This document shows, in pieces, positions 9,009-18,400 of a stretch of DNA of 64,000 bases (the stretch's first letter is position 1; every line of letters begins with the position of its first letter). Under the pieces are notes generated by a model that was not told the DNA's origin, did not search any database, and saw nothing but the letters and a program-made list of their open reading frames with translations. A program made the translations under genes and the position numbers. The DNA is from Streptomyces sp. Act143 (GTDB lineage: Bacteria; Actinomycetota; Actinomycetes; Streptomycetales; Streptomycetaceae). The stretch lies in assembly GCF_003143935.1 (NCBI RefSeq), contig NZ_QFRX01000001.1, forward strand, positions 2,785,330-2,849,329. Direction: 5' to 3'.

Positions 9009-9071
9009 AGGGGCTCTTACCTGCCGACGGGGCGTGCCGTGTGGATCAGGCACGCCCCCGGAGGCGAGTCG

Positions 9072-10175
9072 TTACTGCAGACCGGCCTTCTTGCACGCGG
9101 CGGCGTAGGCCGAGGTGCAGATCTGGTCGACGGTGTACAGCTTGTCCTTGACCACCGTGTCCTTGATGTTGGCGACGGTGACCGAGACCGGCGTCAGCAG
9201 CTGGGACGGGACCTTGTTGCCGGAGCCGTTGGTCATGGTCGTGGTGGCGAGGTCGTCGATGCTCTTGCCCTCGACCAGGTTGACCGCGAGCTGGGCGGCG
9301 GCGTCGGCCTCGGGCTTGAAGGCCTTGTAGACCGTGCTGGACTGCGTGCCGGCGACGATGCGCTGGATGCCGGCGAGCTCGGCGTCCTGGCCCGTCAGCG
9401 GGATGCCGGAGATGCCGGAGCCCTTGAGGGTGTTGGCGATACCACCGGCCATGCCGTCGTTGGCGGCGTAGACGCCCGCGATGTTCTTGGCGCCGAGCTG
9501 GGTGATGGCCGCCTTCATCTTCTGCGCGGCGACCGAGTCCTTCCACAGGCCGGACTGCTCGTAGGCGATGTCGACCTTGCCGTCGAGGACGCTGTGGGCG
9601 CCCTTCTTGAACAGCGCGGCGTTCGGGTCGGCGTCGTCACCGTTGATCATGACGACCTTGGACTTGGGGGTCGCCTTGGAGCCGAGCGAGTCCAGCAGGG
9701 CCTGGCCCTGGAGCTGGCCGACCTTCTCGTTGTCGAAGGAGACGTACGCGGAGACCGGGCCCTGGGCCAGACGGTCGTACGCGATGACCTTGACGCCCTT
9801 CTTGACCGCGGCCTCGATCGAGGACTTGATGGCGGCCGAGTCCTGGGCGGAGATCGCGATGACCTTCACGCCCTTGGTGACCATGGTGCTGACCTGCTGG
9901 GCCTGCTTGGCCGCGTCCGCGCCGGCGTTGGCGTAGGAGACGGTGCAGTCGCTGCACAGCTCCTTGACCTTGGCCTCGAACAGCGGCTTGTCGAACTGCT
10001 CGTACCGCGTGGTGACGCTGTCGGGCAGGAGCAGGCCGATCGACTTGTTGCCCGAGCCGGCGCTGCTGCCGCTGTCGGAGTCGTTGTCGTCTCCGGCCTT
10101 GCCGCAAGCGGCGGCCGTGAGGGCGAGGGCCGAGACCAGAACGGGTACAGCCGCACGACGCATAAGCGTGTTCAC
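9072..10175 (-). CDS. xylF: Sugar-binding lipoprotein of the XylFGH-type transporter
   Basis: This 367-residue extracellular binding protein of the periplasmic-binding-protein type I family has a lipoprotein signal peptide with lipobox LTAAAC near residue 24, followed by a Gly/Ser/Asp-rich linker. Family features include SIGLLLPDSVTTRYEQFDKP, KGVKVIAISAQDSAAIKSSI, KVIAYDRLAQGPVSAYVSFDN and GVYAANDGMAGG; the AYDRL and AANDG segments are typical of xylose-binding XylF. It captures sugar outside the membrane for the XylGH importer. The GTG start is preceded by GGGAGG with 8-base spacing. The ROK repressor lies directly upstream in the same direction, which supports xylose as ligand and repressor control. 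Confidence 0.88.
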   Translation of the reverse strand: MNTLMRRAAVPVLVSALALTAAACGKAGDDNDSDSGSSAGSGNKSIGLLLPDSVTTRYEQFDKPLFEAKVKELCSDCTVSYANAGADAAKQAQQVSTMVTKGVKVIAISAQDSAAIKSSIEAAVKKGVKVIAYDRLAQGPVSAYVSFDNEKVGQLQGQALLDSLGSKATPKSKVVMINGDDADPNAALFKKGAHSVLDGKVDIAYEQSGLWKDSVAAQKMKAAITQLGAKNIAGVYAANDGMAGGIANTLKGSGISGIPLTGQDAELAGIQRIVAGTQSSTVYKAFKPEADAAAQLAVNLVEGKSIDDLATTTMTNGSGNKVPSQLLTPVSVTVANIKDTVVKDKLYTVDQICTSAYAAACKKAGLQ

Positions 10176-10255
10176 TTCAGAAACCTCCCTGACGAGGCCG
10201 CGTCGTTGCGGCCGAGGTGGCTGGAAGTCAACTCGGCCACACGTGCGACGTCAAG

Positions 10256-10267
10256 AAGTAAATACTT
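10256..10267. promoter_or_regulatory. Small AT-rich palindrome before xylF, possible operator
   Basis: AAGTAAATACTT, with arms AAGTA/TACTT, is the only AT-rich stretch in the 120-base gap between the regulator and xylF. On the minus strand it is followed at once by TTGACG, a fair -35 element (10249-10254). Its place fits an operator for the adjacent ROK protein, but no second copy was found that would prove the motif. Confidence 0.4.
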
Positions 10268-10296
10268 AACGGGTTGGCAACGGCGGGTTTCGTTCT

Positions 10297-11547
10297 CTAA
10301 GTGAAGGCAGGAGTCGCCGCGTGCAGCGTGCCGTCCAAAAGGGTCGAATCACCCATCTCGCTGAGTGCGAGGGCGAGTGCTCCGAGCACCTCCGCACGGC
10401 CTCCAAGTGCCCCGGGGAGAACGGTGAGTTGACGTGCCGCGCTGGGAATGGCGTAGCGGCTGACGGACTCCCTTATGGGGCCAAGGACCAGCTCGCCGGC
10501 CTCGGCGAGATCACCACCGAGGACCACCCTGCTCGGGTTCAGGAGATTGCAGAGATTGGCGACTCCACTGCCGATGTGGCGGCCGACGTCGGCGATCACC
10601 CGACGACAGCCAGGGTCTCCGTCCCTGGCCAGCCGCACGACGCCTTCCATCGTCAGGTCCGTGCCGTGACTGGACTGGAGGAGCGGCAGCACATAGCGCG
10701 CGGCCGCGAAGGTCTCCAGGCAGCCCCGGTTTCCGCAGCGGCAGACAGGGCCGGACTCATCAAGAGTAATATGCCCGATTTCCCCCGCTGTGCCACCCGG
10801 GCCCCGGTAGATCTTGCCGTTGATGACCAGGCCCGCGCCGACACCGCTGGCGACCTTGATGTACGCCAGGTCCCTGACGCCCCTGCCGCTGCCCCAGACC
10901 ATCTCGCCGAGGGCGCCCAGGTTGGCGTCGTTGTCGACGTGCACGGGGACGCCCAGACGGCCTCGTAGCTCCTCGGCGGGCTTGGCGCCGATCCAGCCCG
11001 GCAGGATCGCGGAGGAGCCCAGGGAGCCGGACTCCAGGTCGATCGGGCCGGGGACGCCGAGGCCCACGCCCGCGATCTTCGAGCGGTCCACGCCCGTTGC
11101 TGCGATCAGGCGATTGACCAGCTCTTCCGCCCGGTCGAAGCCCTGCGTCGAGGAGGCGTCGACGTCCAGCGGCTCGGACTCCTCGGCCAGCACCTGGTGG
11201 GCGAGGTTGCCGACGGCGACCCGAAGGTGGGTGTGGCCGAAGTCGACGCCGATGACGATGCCGGCGTCGCCGCTGAGGGAGACGCTGCGGGCTCGTCGGC
11301 CACCGGCCGAGGTGGGCGTGACCTCGACGGTTCCGCCGTCCTTGAGCTCGCGGACGATGTTGGAGACGGTCGCCGCGGACAGACCCGTGGTCCTCGCGAT
11401 CTCCGCCTGGGTGAGCGACCCGGCCAGCCGGACGGCCCGGACGACCCGTTCCAGGTTGGCTCGGTGCAGCGACGACTGCGACCCCGGAGTCTCCACGACG
11501 ACCTCCTGCGCGCGGGACCGCATCGACGAGGCCCCGTTCATGTCCAA
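10297..11547 (-). CDS. rok7B7: ROK-family transcriptional regulator, Rok7B7 type
   Basis: The product has up to 416 residues. The N-terminal winged helix-turn-helix (SLTQAEIARTTGLSAATVSNIVREL, residues 40-65) is followed by the ROK fold with GVDFGHTHLRVAVG, GLGVPGPID, GTAGEIGHI and the structural zinc motif CRCGNRGCLE. ROK repressors bind DNA until a sugar or sugar phosphate releases them. Its position between an NgcEFG-like and a XylFGH-like transporter matches Rok7B7 of S. coelicolor (SCO6008), reported to affect carbon catabolite repression and antibiotic production; this match is by memory of synteny. The start is uncertain: ATGs at 11547, 11541 and 11529 all lack a good ribosome site. 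Confidence 0.85.
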   Translation of the reverse strand: MDMNGASSMRSRAQEVVVETPGSQSSLHRANLERVVRAVRLAGSLTQAEIARTTGLSAATVSNIVRELKDGGTVEVTPTSAGGRRARSVSLSGDAGIVIGVDFGHTHLRVAVGNLAHQVLAEESEPLDVDASSTQGFDRAEELVNRLIAATGVDRSKIAGVGLGVPGPIDLESGSLGSSAILPGWIGAKPAEELRGRLGVPVHVDNDANLGALGEMVWGSGRGVRDLAYIKVASGVGAGLVINGKIYRGPGGTAGEIGHITLDESGPVCRCGNRGCLETFAAARYVLPLLQSSHGTDLTMEGVVRLARDGDPGCRRVIADVGRHIGSGVANLCNLLNPSRVVLGGDLAEAGELVLGPIRESVSRYAIPSAARQLTVLPGALGGRAEVLGALALALSEMGDSTLLDGTLHAATPAFT

Positions 11548-11626
11548 CTAGTGAACTCTAAGCTGAGCCGTTCGGGTCGCCTCCCGTCAAGAGGTTGAAC
11601 AGTATCCGCGGTGCTGCACACACGGG

Positions 11627-11661
11627 CGTACGCCGCTCCCTGGGCGGGGAACGGCGTGCGC
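11627..11661 (-). terminator. Hairpin after the NgcG-like permease gene
   Basis: GCGTACGCCG (11627-11636) pairs with CGGCGTGCGC (11652-11661) with one mismatch across 15 bases. It lies 30 bases after the permease stop at 11691 and before the ROK gene, so it probably separates the two transcripts. Confidence 0.55.
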
Positions 11662-11690
11662 ACGGTCGGTTTCGGAGCGCTACCGGCGGC

Positions 11691-12614
11691 TCACTTCAAG
11701 GTCGCGGATGTCAGGCCGGCCTGCACCTGACGCTGGAAGGACAGGTACACCACCAGCATCGGGATCATGGCGATGGTCACGCCCGCGAAGAGCACCGGCA
11801 GATCGGAGGCGTACCCCTGTTGCTGCTGGAGCTGGATGAGGCCCTGGGTGAGGACGTAGCGTTCCGGATCGTCACCGCTCTGCGGCTGCATGAGGACCGT
11901 CGGCAGGATGAACTGGTTCCACTGGCCGAGGGTGTTGAAGATGCCGACGCTGAGCAGACCCGGCTTCGCCATGGGCAGCATCACCTGGAAGAAGGTGCGG
12001 CTGTGCGAGGCCCCGTCGAGGATCGCCGCCTCGAAGACCGCGGTGGGCAGGGTCCGGAAGAAGGCGTGCATGAAGAAGACGGTGAACGGCATCGAGTAGG
12101 CGACGTACACCAGGATCAGGCCCTGGTAGGTGTTCAGCATGTCCAGCCGTTTGACCATGAAGAACAGCGGGACGAGGGCGAGGAACACCGGGAACATCGC
12201 GCCGGCCACGAAGAAGTAGTAGAGGAAACGGTTGCCCCAGAACTCGTAGCGGGCCAGCACGTACGCCGCCATCGAGCCGAACAGCATCGTCAGCGGCACC
12301 GAGAAGACCAGCACGATCACGGTGTTGAGGAAGTAGTCGCCGATGCCCTTGTCCCAGGCACGGGAGAAGACGTCCAGTGACCAGTTCTGCGGCCAGCCGA
12401 AGGCCGAACCGCCGATCTGGGCGTCGGTCTTGAAGGAGCTCAGCACCAGCCACAGCAGCGGCAGGATGATCAGCAGGGCCCACAGGGCGAGGAAGCCGTG
12501 CGAGAAGACGTTCAGCACGACGCCCTCGCCGCGCTCGTCACCGGCCCGGGCCGGGGTCTTGGCCACGGGCCGCCGGACGGGAGCGTCCGAGGTCTCCTTG
12601 ATGGGTGCGCTCAT
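11691..12614 (-). CDS. ngcG: Carbohydrate ABC transporter permease, NgcG type
   Basis: This 307-residue MalG-type inner-membrane permease has six hydrophobic segments and the EAA loop EAAILDGASHSRTFFQVMLP that docks to the ATPase. It begins MSAPIKETSDAPVRR at the ATG 12614, 17 bases after the stop of the partner permease. With the two genes upstream it forms an NgcEFG-like importer for N-acetylglucosamine oligomers. No ATPase is encoded here, as is normal: such systems in Streptomyces borrow the shared ATPase MsiK (family knowledge). The gene ends the three-gene unit, with a hairpin following. Confidence 0.85.
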   Translation of the reverse strand: MSAPIKETSDAPVRRPVAKTPARAGDERGEGVVLNVFSHGFLALWALLIILPLLWLVLSSFKTDAQIGGSAFGWPQNWSLDVFSRAWDKGIGDYFLNTVIVLVFSVPLTMLFGSMAAYVLARYEFWGNRFLYYFFVAGAMFPVFLALVPLFFMVKRLDMLNTYQGLILVYVAYSMPFTVFFMHAFFRTLPTAVFEAAILDGASHSRTFFQVMLPMAKPGLLSVGIFNTLGQWNQFILPTVLMQPQSGDDPERYVLTQGLIQLQQQQGYASDLPVLFAGVTIAMIPMLVVYLSFQRQVQAGLTSATLK

Positions 12615-12631
12615 CGTCGTATCTCTCCCGC

Positions 12632-13567
12632 TCAGAACTCGACGCGGTCGCGGCGGGTGGCGCGCAGCGTGACCACGGACAGGACCAGGGTGAGCAGCAG
12701 CATGACGACGCCCATCGCGCAGGCGTATCCGCTCTTGCCGAAGTACTGGAAGTTGCGCATCATCACCGTCGACATCACGTCGCTCTTGTGGTCGGGCCCG
12801 CCGCCGTAGGCGCCCATGTTCTGGGTCATCGAGGACACCAGGACGAACATGTCCATCGCGACGATGCCCAGGTAGACCCAGGCGGTCTGCACGGAGTCCC
12901 ACAGCAGGGGCAGGGTGATGCGGAAGAAGGACTGGTTGCGGCCGGCGCCGTCGATGAGCGCCGCCTCGTAGATGTCCCGGGGGATCGACTGCATGGCGGC
13001 CGAGAACAGCACCAGGTAGAAGCCGACGCCGTGCCAGACGACGGCGATCAGCAGCATCCACAGGACCAGGTTCGGCTCGTTCAGCCATTCCATCGGGCTG
13101 TCGGCGTCGACCAGTCCGAGTTTGATCAGAAAACCGTTGAGCAGGCCGCCGCCGTCACTGCGGTACACGGCGTTGAACAGCACCGCGACGATCGCCAGTG
13201 ACAGCACCTGCGGAAAGAAGTAGACGATTTTGTAGAACGACGATCCGGCGACGCCCGACACCCCGCCGGCCCTGCTGCGCCCGCCCGCGTTCAGCATGAA
13301 CGCGAAGAACAGGGCGAGCAGGATCGTGATCACCGGAATGAAGATCAGGAACAGGATGTTGTGCCAGATCGCCTGCATGAAGACGTCGTCCTGGAACAGC
13401 GCCTTGTAGTTGTCCAGGCCGACGAACTTGAAGGTCTGCGACTGTCCCTTCCAGTCGGTCAGCGAATAGCCGAACGTCTGGAGATACGGCCAGATCACGA
13501 AGATCAGATAGAGCGCCACGGGGGCGAACAGAAAACCCGCGACGAACCTGTACTGCCCTTTGCGCAT
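12632..13567 (-). CDS. ngcF: Carbohydrate ABC transporter permease, NgcF type
   Basis: This 311-residue MalF-type permease has six hydrophobic segments and the EAA loop IYEAALIDGAGRNQSFFRITLP. The ATG at 13567 is 67 bases after the binding-protein stop. It pairs with the downstream permease to form the channel of the NgcEFG-like importer. An unusual feature is a Gly/Ser-rich insertion (GGRSRAGGVSGVAGS, near residues 92-106) between two membrane segments. Confidence 0.85.
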   Translation of the reverse strand: MRKGQYRFVAGFLFAPVALYLIFVIWPYLQTFGYSLTDWKGQSQTFKFVGLDNYKALFQDDVFMQAIWHNILFLIFIPVITILLALFFAFMLNAGGRSRAGGVSGVAGSSFYKIVYFFPQVLSLAIVAVLFNAVYRSDGGGLLNGFLIKLGLVDADSPMEWLNEPNLVLWMLLIAVVWHGVGFYLVLFSAAMQSIPRDIYEAALIDGAGRNQSFFRITLPLLWDSVQTAWVYLGIVAMDMFVLVSSMTQNMGAYGGGPDHKSDVMSTVMMRNFQYFGKSGYACAMGVVMLLLTLVLSVVTLRATRRDRVEF

Positions 13568-13634
13568 TGGCGATTCCTGCCCCTGATGTCCTCTCCCGGG
13601 CCGGAATGACCCGGCCCGGGAAACGGCGTTGCGG

Positions 13635-15086
13635 TCAGTCCCGGTGGTTCTTCTTCGAGGCCGGGTCCTTGGCCTGCTTGTCGACCGCGGCCTGGCAGCG
13701 CTTCAGCCACTCGTTCGGCTGGATGCGCTTGGCCATCAGTTCGTTGGAGGCGGCCTCGATCGCCGTGCCCATCTCGCTGTACCACTCGGTGTACAGGTAG
13801 CGGAAGGTGTTGCTGCCGGCCGCCTTCGACGCCTCCACCGTGGACTGGGTGCCCGGCCGCAGCTGGACGCTGGGGTCGACGCCGTCCTTGAGAATGGTGA
13901 GGGAGTTGGCCTCCTTGGCGAAGAGCGTGGACCACTCCTTGGAGAGCATGCGCCGCATGAACTCCTTGGCGCCGGCCAGGTTCTTGGCCTTCGCGGGGAT
14001 GATGAACGGCTCGCCGGAGCCGGCCCGGATCGCCTCGAACGGCAGCTTGCTGTCCGGCAGCAGCGGCATCGGCAGGAACTTCATGTCGAAGTCCTCCGGT
14101 GTCGACTTCAGCTGCTCGTTCTCCAGCCAGGAACCGCTGGTGATGAAGGCCGCTTTGTACTGGTTCCAGCGGGTCTGCGACTCGGTGTGGGTCAGGCCGT
14201 TGGTGCCGGGCATCAGCAGGCCCTTCTCCACGACCTCGTAGATCGCCTCCACGCCCGCCTTCGCCGCGTCGGAGCCGACGAACGCCTTGGGGTCGAGGTT
14301 GTCGATCGCCTTCATGGCGTCCAGGCCGCCGGTCTTGGCGATCAGGTCCATGATGGCGACGTTGATGTAGTACGGGTACTTGCCCTGGTGGGCGAGGCCG
14401 CCGATGCCCTGCTTCTTGGCGTCCTGGCAGATGGCGATGAAGTCGTCCCAGGTCTTGGGCGCCTCCCAGCCCTTCTCCTTGAAGAGCTTGCCGGAGTACC
14501 ACAGGCCCCAGACGGTATAGATGTAGTTGAGGGCGACGATCTTGCCCTCCTGCATACCGGCGTCGAGGGTGCCCGGGATGATCAGGTCGCGGACCTTCTT
14601 GCTCGGGTCGTCGACCGCCGGGGCGTCCAGCACCTCGGCGAGGTCGAGCAGCTGCCCGTTCTTGTACAGCACGTCGACCTTGATCTGCTGGGCACCGGAG
14701 TCGTCGACGATGTCCGGCGGGTTGCCCGCGTTGAAGCGGGGCTGGAGCTTGCCGGTGATCTCCTGGGTGCCGGTGTGGGTGGAGGTGATCCCCAGGTCCT
14801 TCTGGAAAGCGGCCTCCCACGCCTTGGCGTAGTCGTCGCCGTAACCGCCCTTGAAGATCACGACGTCGAGCTTGCCGCCCTTCGCCGCGCCGAAGGGATT
14901 GTCCTTCGAGGTGGCGCCCTTGGTGCTGTTGTCGCTCGCGTCGTCGTCCCCGCCGCCGCTGGCGCACGCGGAGAGGAAACTCATCGTCGGGACGGAGATC
15001 AGACCGAGTGCGGCGGACCGCTTGATCAGATCACGGCGGCCGACGTGTGCGGTGCCGTCGGGGTTCTCGGCGGAAGTGGATCCCAT
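13635..15086 (-). CDS. ngcE: N-acetylglucosamine/diacetylchitobiose-type binding lipoprotein, NgcE type
   Basis: This 483-residue extracellular solute-binding protein (family 1) has an N-terminus with a twin-arginine motif (GRRDLIKRS) and lipobox LSAC, giving a Tat-exported lipoprotein, as reported for NgcE. The mature part has the family features GNPPDIVDDSGAQQIKVD, YTVWGLWYSGKLF and KEFMRRMLSKEW. S. coelicolor NgcE (SCO6005) is reported as a lower-affinity binder of diacetylchitobiose, so chitin-derived sugars are the likely ligand. The start is set at the ATG 15086, with AGGA 7-8 bases ahead; a TTG two codons upstream is less likely. It leads the ngcEFG operon and is divergent from the secreted GH92 gene. 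Confidence 0.85.
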   Translation of the reverse strand: MGSTSAENPDGTAHVGRRDLIKRSAALGLISVPTMSFLSACASGGGDDDASDNSTKGATSKDNPFGAAKGGKLDVVIFKGGYGDDYAKAWEAAFQKDLGITSTHTGTQEITGKLQPRFNAGNPPDIVDDSGAQQIKVDVLYKNGQLLDLAEVLDAPAVDDPSKKVRDLIIPGTLDAGMQEGKIVALNYIYTVWGLWYSGKLFKEKGWEAPKTWDDFIAICQDAKKQGIGGLAHQGKYPYYINVAIMDLIAKTGGLDAMKAIDNLDPKAFVGSDAAKAGVEAIYEVVEKGLLMPGTNGLTHTESQTRWNQYKAAFITSGSWLENEQLKSTPEDFDMKFLPMPLLPDSKLPFEAIRAGSGEPFIIPAKAKNLAGAKEFMRRMLSKEWSTLFAKEANSLTILKDGVDPSVQLRPGTQSTVEASKAAGSNTFRYLYTEWYSEMGTAIEAASNELMAKRIQPNEWLKRCQAAVDKQAKDPASKKNHRD

Positions 15087-15367
15087 GCTCAAGTCCTCGC
15101 CTTCTCCAGGACTCAGGCGGTGAACCGGATCCTCGCCGGCACCGCGATCGGGTCACGCTGGGTCGTGCAGGAAGTGCGGGTCGTGCGGTGGAACAGATCG
15201 GTGAATCGCCGACAGGTATAGTCCACTTCCCGCCAGCGGAGCAAGATCGAATGCAAGGTTGGCCACGGGTCTTTTCCGAGTTGAGACCTCCCGGAAATAT
15301 GTGCGGGCTGTGCACCGCCCGAAGGAAAAACCACCGGCAATACGCCTGAACGCCACACTCAACACCC

Positions 15368-15429
15368 TTGACATCCTTCACCACTTGGACCACAACTGAT
15401 CCTTGCGCATCGAAGTCGACAACGTTGTC
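15368..15429 (+). promoter_or_regulatory. Promoter region and 12-bp palindromic operator of the first GH92 gene
   Basis: A perfect TTGACA (15368-15373) lies 89 bases before the GH92 start; the matching -10 is weak (around 15391-15397). Downstream at 15418-15429 stands the perfect palindrome GACAACGTTGTC, with the central CG typical of LacI-family operators and placed where a bound repressor would block transcription. The identical 12-mer precedes the second GH92 gene at 37194-37205. The rest of the 15087-15367 gap must contain the ngcE promoter; I saw no convincing DasR site in it. Confidence 0.7.
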
Positions 15430-15456
15430 CACGACATGCAGGGAGCGTGTTGGTCC

Positions 15457-18400
15457 ATGCGGCACAGACGGTGTTCGACAGTGGTCGCGATGGCGGCTCT
15501 CGTTTTGGCAGCCGGTCCTCAGGCCGTCGCCCTGCCCCAGCCCCCCACCACCCCCGACCAGCGGTTCACCTCCTCCTTCGAGCCGGACGATCCCGCCCCC
15601 GACTGGCTGAACACCCCCGAGCGCGCCTCGGGCGTCGACGGCGGCTACAGCAGCGGCATCCCGGGCAACGTCACCGATCACGTCACGGACATCCGCGCCA
15701 GCGCCGAGAACACGGGCGGCGGCGAGGTGAAGGAGAACCTCGCCGACGGCGAGGCGGTCACCAAGTGGCTGGCCTTCGAGGCCACCGGCTGGGTCGAATT
15801 CGACCTGGACAAACCCTTCAAAATCTCCGCGTACGCCCTCACCTCGGCCAACGACTACGCCGAGCGCGACCCCAGGGACTGGACCCTGAAGGGTTCCGCC
15901 GACGGCAAGAGCTGGAAGACCCTCGACACCCGCTCCGGCGAGACGTTCGACGAACGGTTCCAGACAAAGTCGTACGACCTCCCGGAACCGGCCGAGTACC
16001 AGCACTTCCGTCTGGACGTGACGGCCAACGGCGGCGCCGACGGCATACTCCAGCTCGCCGACCTCCAGCTCTCCACGGGCGGCAGCGGCGGCCCGGTCCC
16101 GCAGGACATGCTGTCCCTGGTCGACCGCGGCCCGAGCGGCTCGCCGACGGCGAAGGCACGCGCCGGGTTCACCGGCAAGCGCGCGCTGCGGTACGCGGGG
16201 CGGCACACGGCGGACGGGCGGGCGTACGCGTACAACAAGGTCTACGACGTGAATGTCGCCGTCCGCTGGAACACGCGTCTGTCCTACCGCGTCTTCCCGT
16301 CGATGGCGGACGGCGACCGCGACTACGACGCCACGAACGTGGCGGTCGACCTGGCCTTCACCGACGGCACCTATCTGAGCGGGCTCGGGGCGACGGACCA
16401 GCACGGGTTCGGGCTGTCGCCGCAGGCTCAGGGGGCCGCGAAGGTGCTGTACGTGAACCAGTGGAACAGCGTGGCCTCGCGGATCGGGTCGGTGGCGGCC
16501 GGGAAGACGGTCGACCGGATTCTGGTGGCGTACGACTCCCCGCGCGGCCCGGCCAGGTTCCGCGGCTGGCTGGACGACGTACGGATCGAGCGCGTCGCGC
16601 CGGAGCGGCCGAAGGCCCATCTGTCCGACTACGCGCTGACGACCCGCGGCACCCACTCCAGCGGCGGCTTCTCGCGCGGCAACAACTTCCCGGCGACGGC
16701 CGTGCCGCATGGCTTCAACTTCTGGACGCCGGTGACCAACGCGGGCTCGCTGAGCTGGCTGTACGACTACGCGCGCGGCAACAACGACGACAACCTGCCG
16801 ACGATCCAGGCGTTCAGCGCCAGTCACGAGCCGAGTCCCTGGATGGGCGACCGGCAGACCTTCCAGGTGATGCCGTCGGCCGCGTCCGGCGTCCCCGACA
16901 CCGGCCGCGAGGCCCGGGAGCTGGCCTTCCGGCACGAGAACGAGACCGCGCGGCCTTACTACTACGGGGTGCGGTTCGAGAACGGTGTGAAGGCGGAGAT
17001 GGCGCCGACCGACCACGCGGCGGCGCTCCGCTTCAGCTACCCCGGCGACGACGCGAGCGTCCTCTTCGACAACGTCACCGATCAGGCGGGCCTGACGCTC
17101 GACAAGGCGGCGGGGGTCGTCACCGGCTACTCGGACGTGAAGTCCGGGCTGTCGACGGGCGCGACGCGGCTCTTCGTCTACGGCGTCTTCGACCAGCCGG
17201 TGACGGAGGGCGCGTCGGAGGGGGTGAAGGGGTACCTGCGCTTCGACAGCCCGACGGTCACCCTGCGGCTGGCGACCTCGCTCATCAGCGTCGACCAGGC
17301 GAAGGACAACCTGCGGCAGGAGATCCCGGACGGCACCGGATTCGACACCGTACGGGACCGCGCCCAGCGCCAGTGGGACCGTCTCCTCGGCAAGGTCGAG
17401 GTCGAGGGCGCCACGCCGGACCAGCTGACGACGCTGTACTCCAGCCTGTACCGGCTGTACCTGTATCCCAACTCGGGCTTCGAGAAGGTGGGTTCGGAGT
17501 ACAAGTACGCGTCTCCCTTCTCCCCCATGCCCGGCCCCGACACCCCGACGCACACCGGGGCGAAGATCGTCGACGGCAAGGTGTACGTCAACAACGGCTT
17601 CTGGGACACCTATCGGACCACTTGGCCCGCGTACTCGCTGCTGACGCCTGGTCAGGCGGGTGACATGGTGGACGGGTTCGTGCAGCAGTACAAGGACGGC
17701 GGCTGGACCTCGCGCTGGTCCTCCCCCGGCTACGCCGACCTGATGACCGGCACCTCCTCGGACGTCGCCTTCGCCGACGCCTACGTCAAGGGTGTCGACT
17801 TCGACGCCGAGGCGGCGTACGACGCGGCCGTGAAGAACGCGACGGTGGTGCCGCCGATGTCGGGCGTGGGCCGCAAGGGCATGGTGACCTCCCCGTTCCT
17901 CGGCTACACGAGCACCGAGACGCACGAGGGCCTGTCGTGGGCGCTGGAGGGCTACCTCAACGACTACGGCATCGCACGGATGGGCCGGGCACTGTACGAG
18001 AAGACGGGGGACGAGCGGTACGCGGAGGAGTCGGAGTACTTCCTCAACCGGGCCCGGGAGTACGTGAACCTGTTCGACCCGAAGGCCGGCTTCTTCCAGG
18101 GCCGGGACCTCGCCGGGAACTGGCGCGTGGCGTCCTCGGCCTACGACCCGCGGGTCTGGGGCTACGACTACACCGAGACCAACGGCTGGGGCTACGCCTT
18201 CACCGCCCCGCAGGACTCGCGCGGACTCGCCAACCTGTACGGCGGACGCGCCGGGCTGGCGGACAAGCTCGACACCTACTTCGCCACGCCGGAGACCGCC
18301 TCTCCCGACCTCGTCGGCTCGTACGGCGGTGTCATCCACGAGATGACCGAGGCGCGGGACGTGCGGATGGGCATGTACGGGCACTCCAACCAGGTCGCCC

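Noticed and set aside
15374..15400. DasR-type site near CCACTTGGACCACAACT before the GH92/ngcE genes
   Set aside because: Only the right half (GACCAC) agrees with the DasR consensus as I recall it; the left half does not match.
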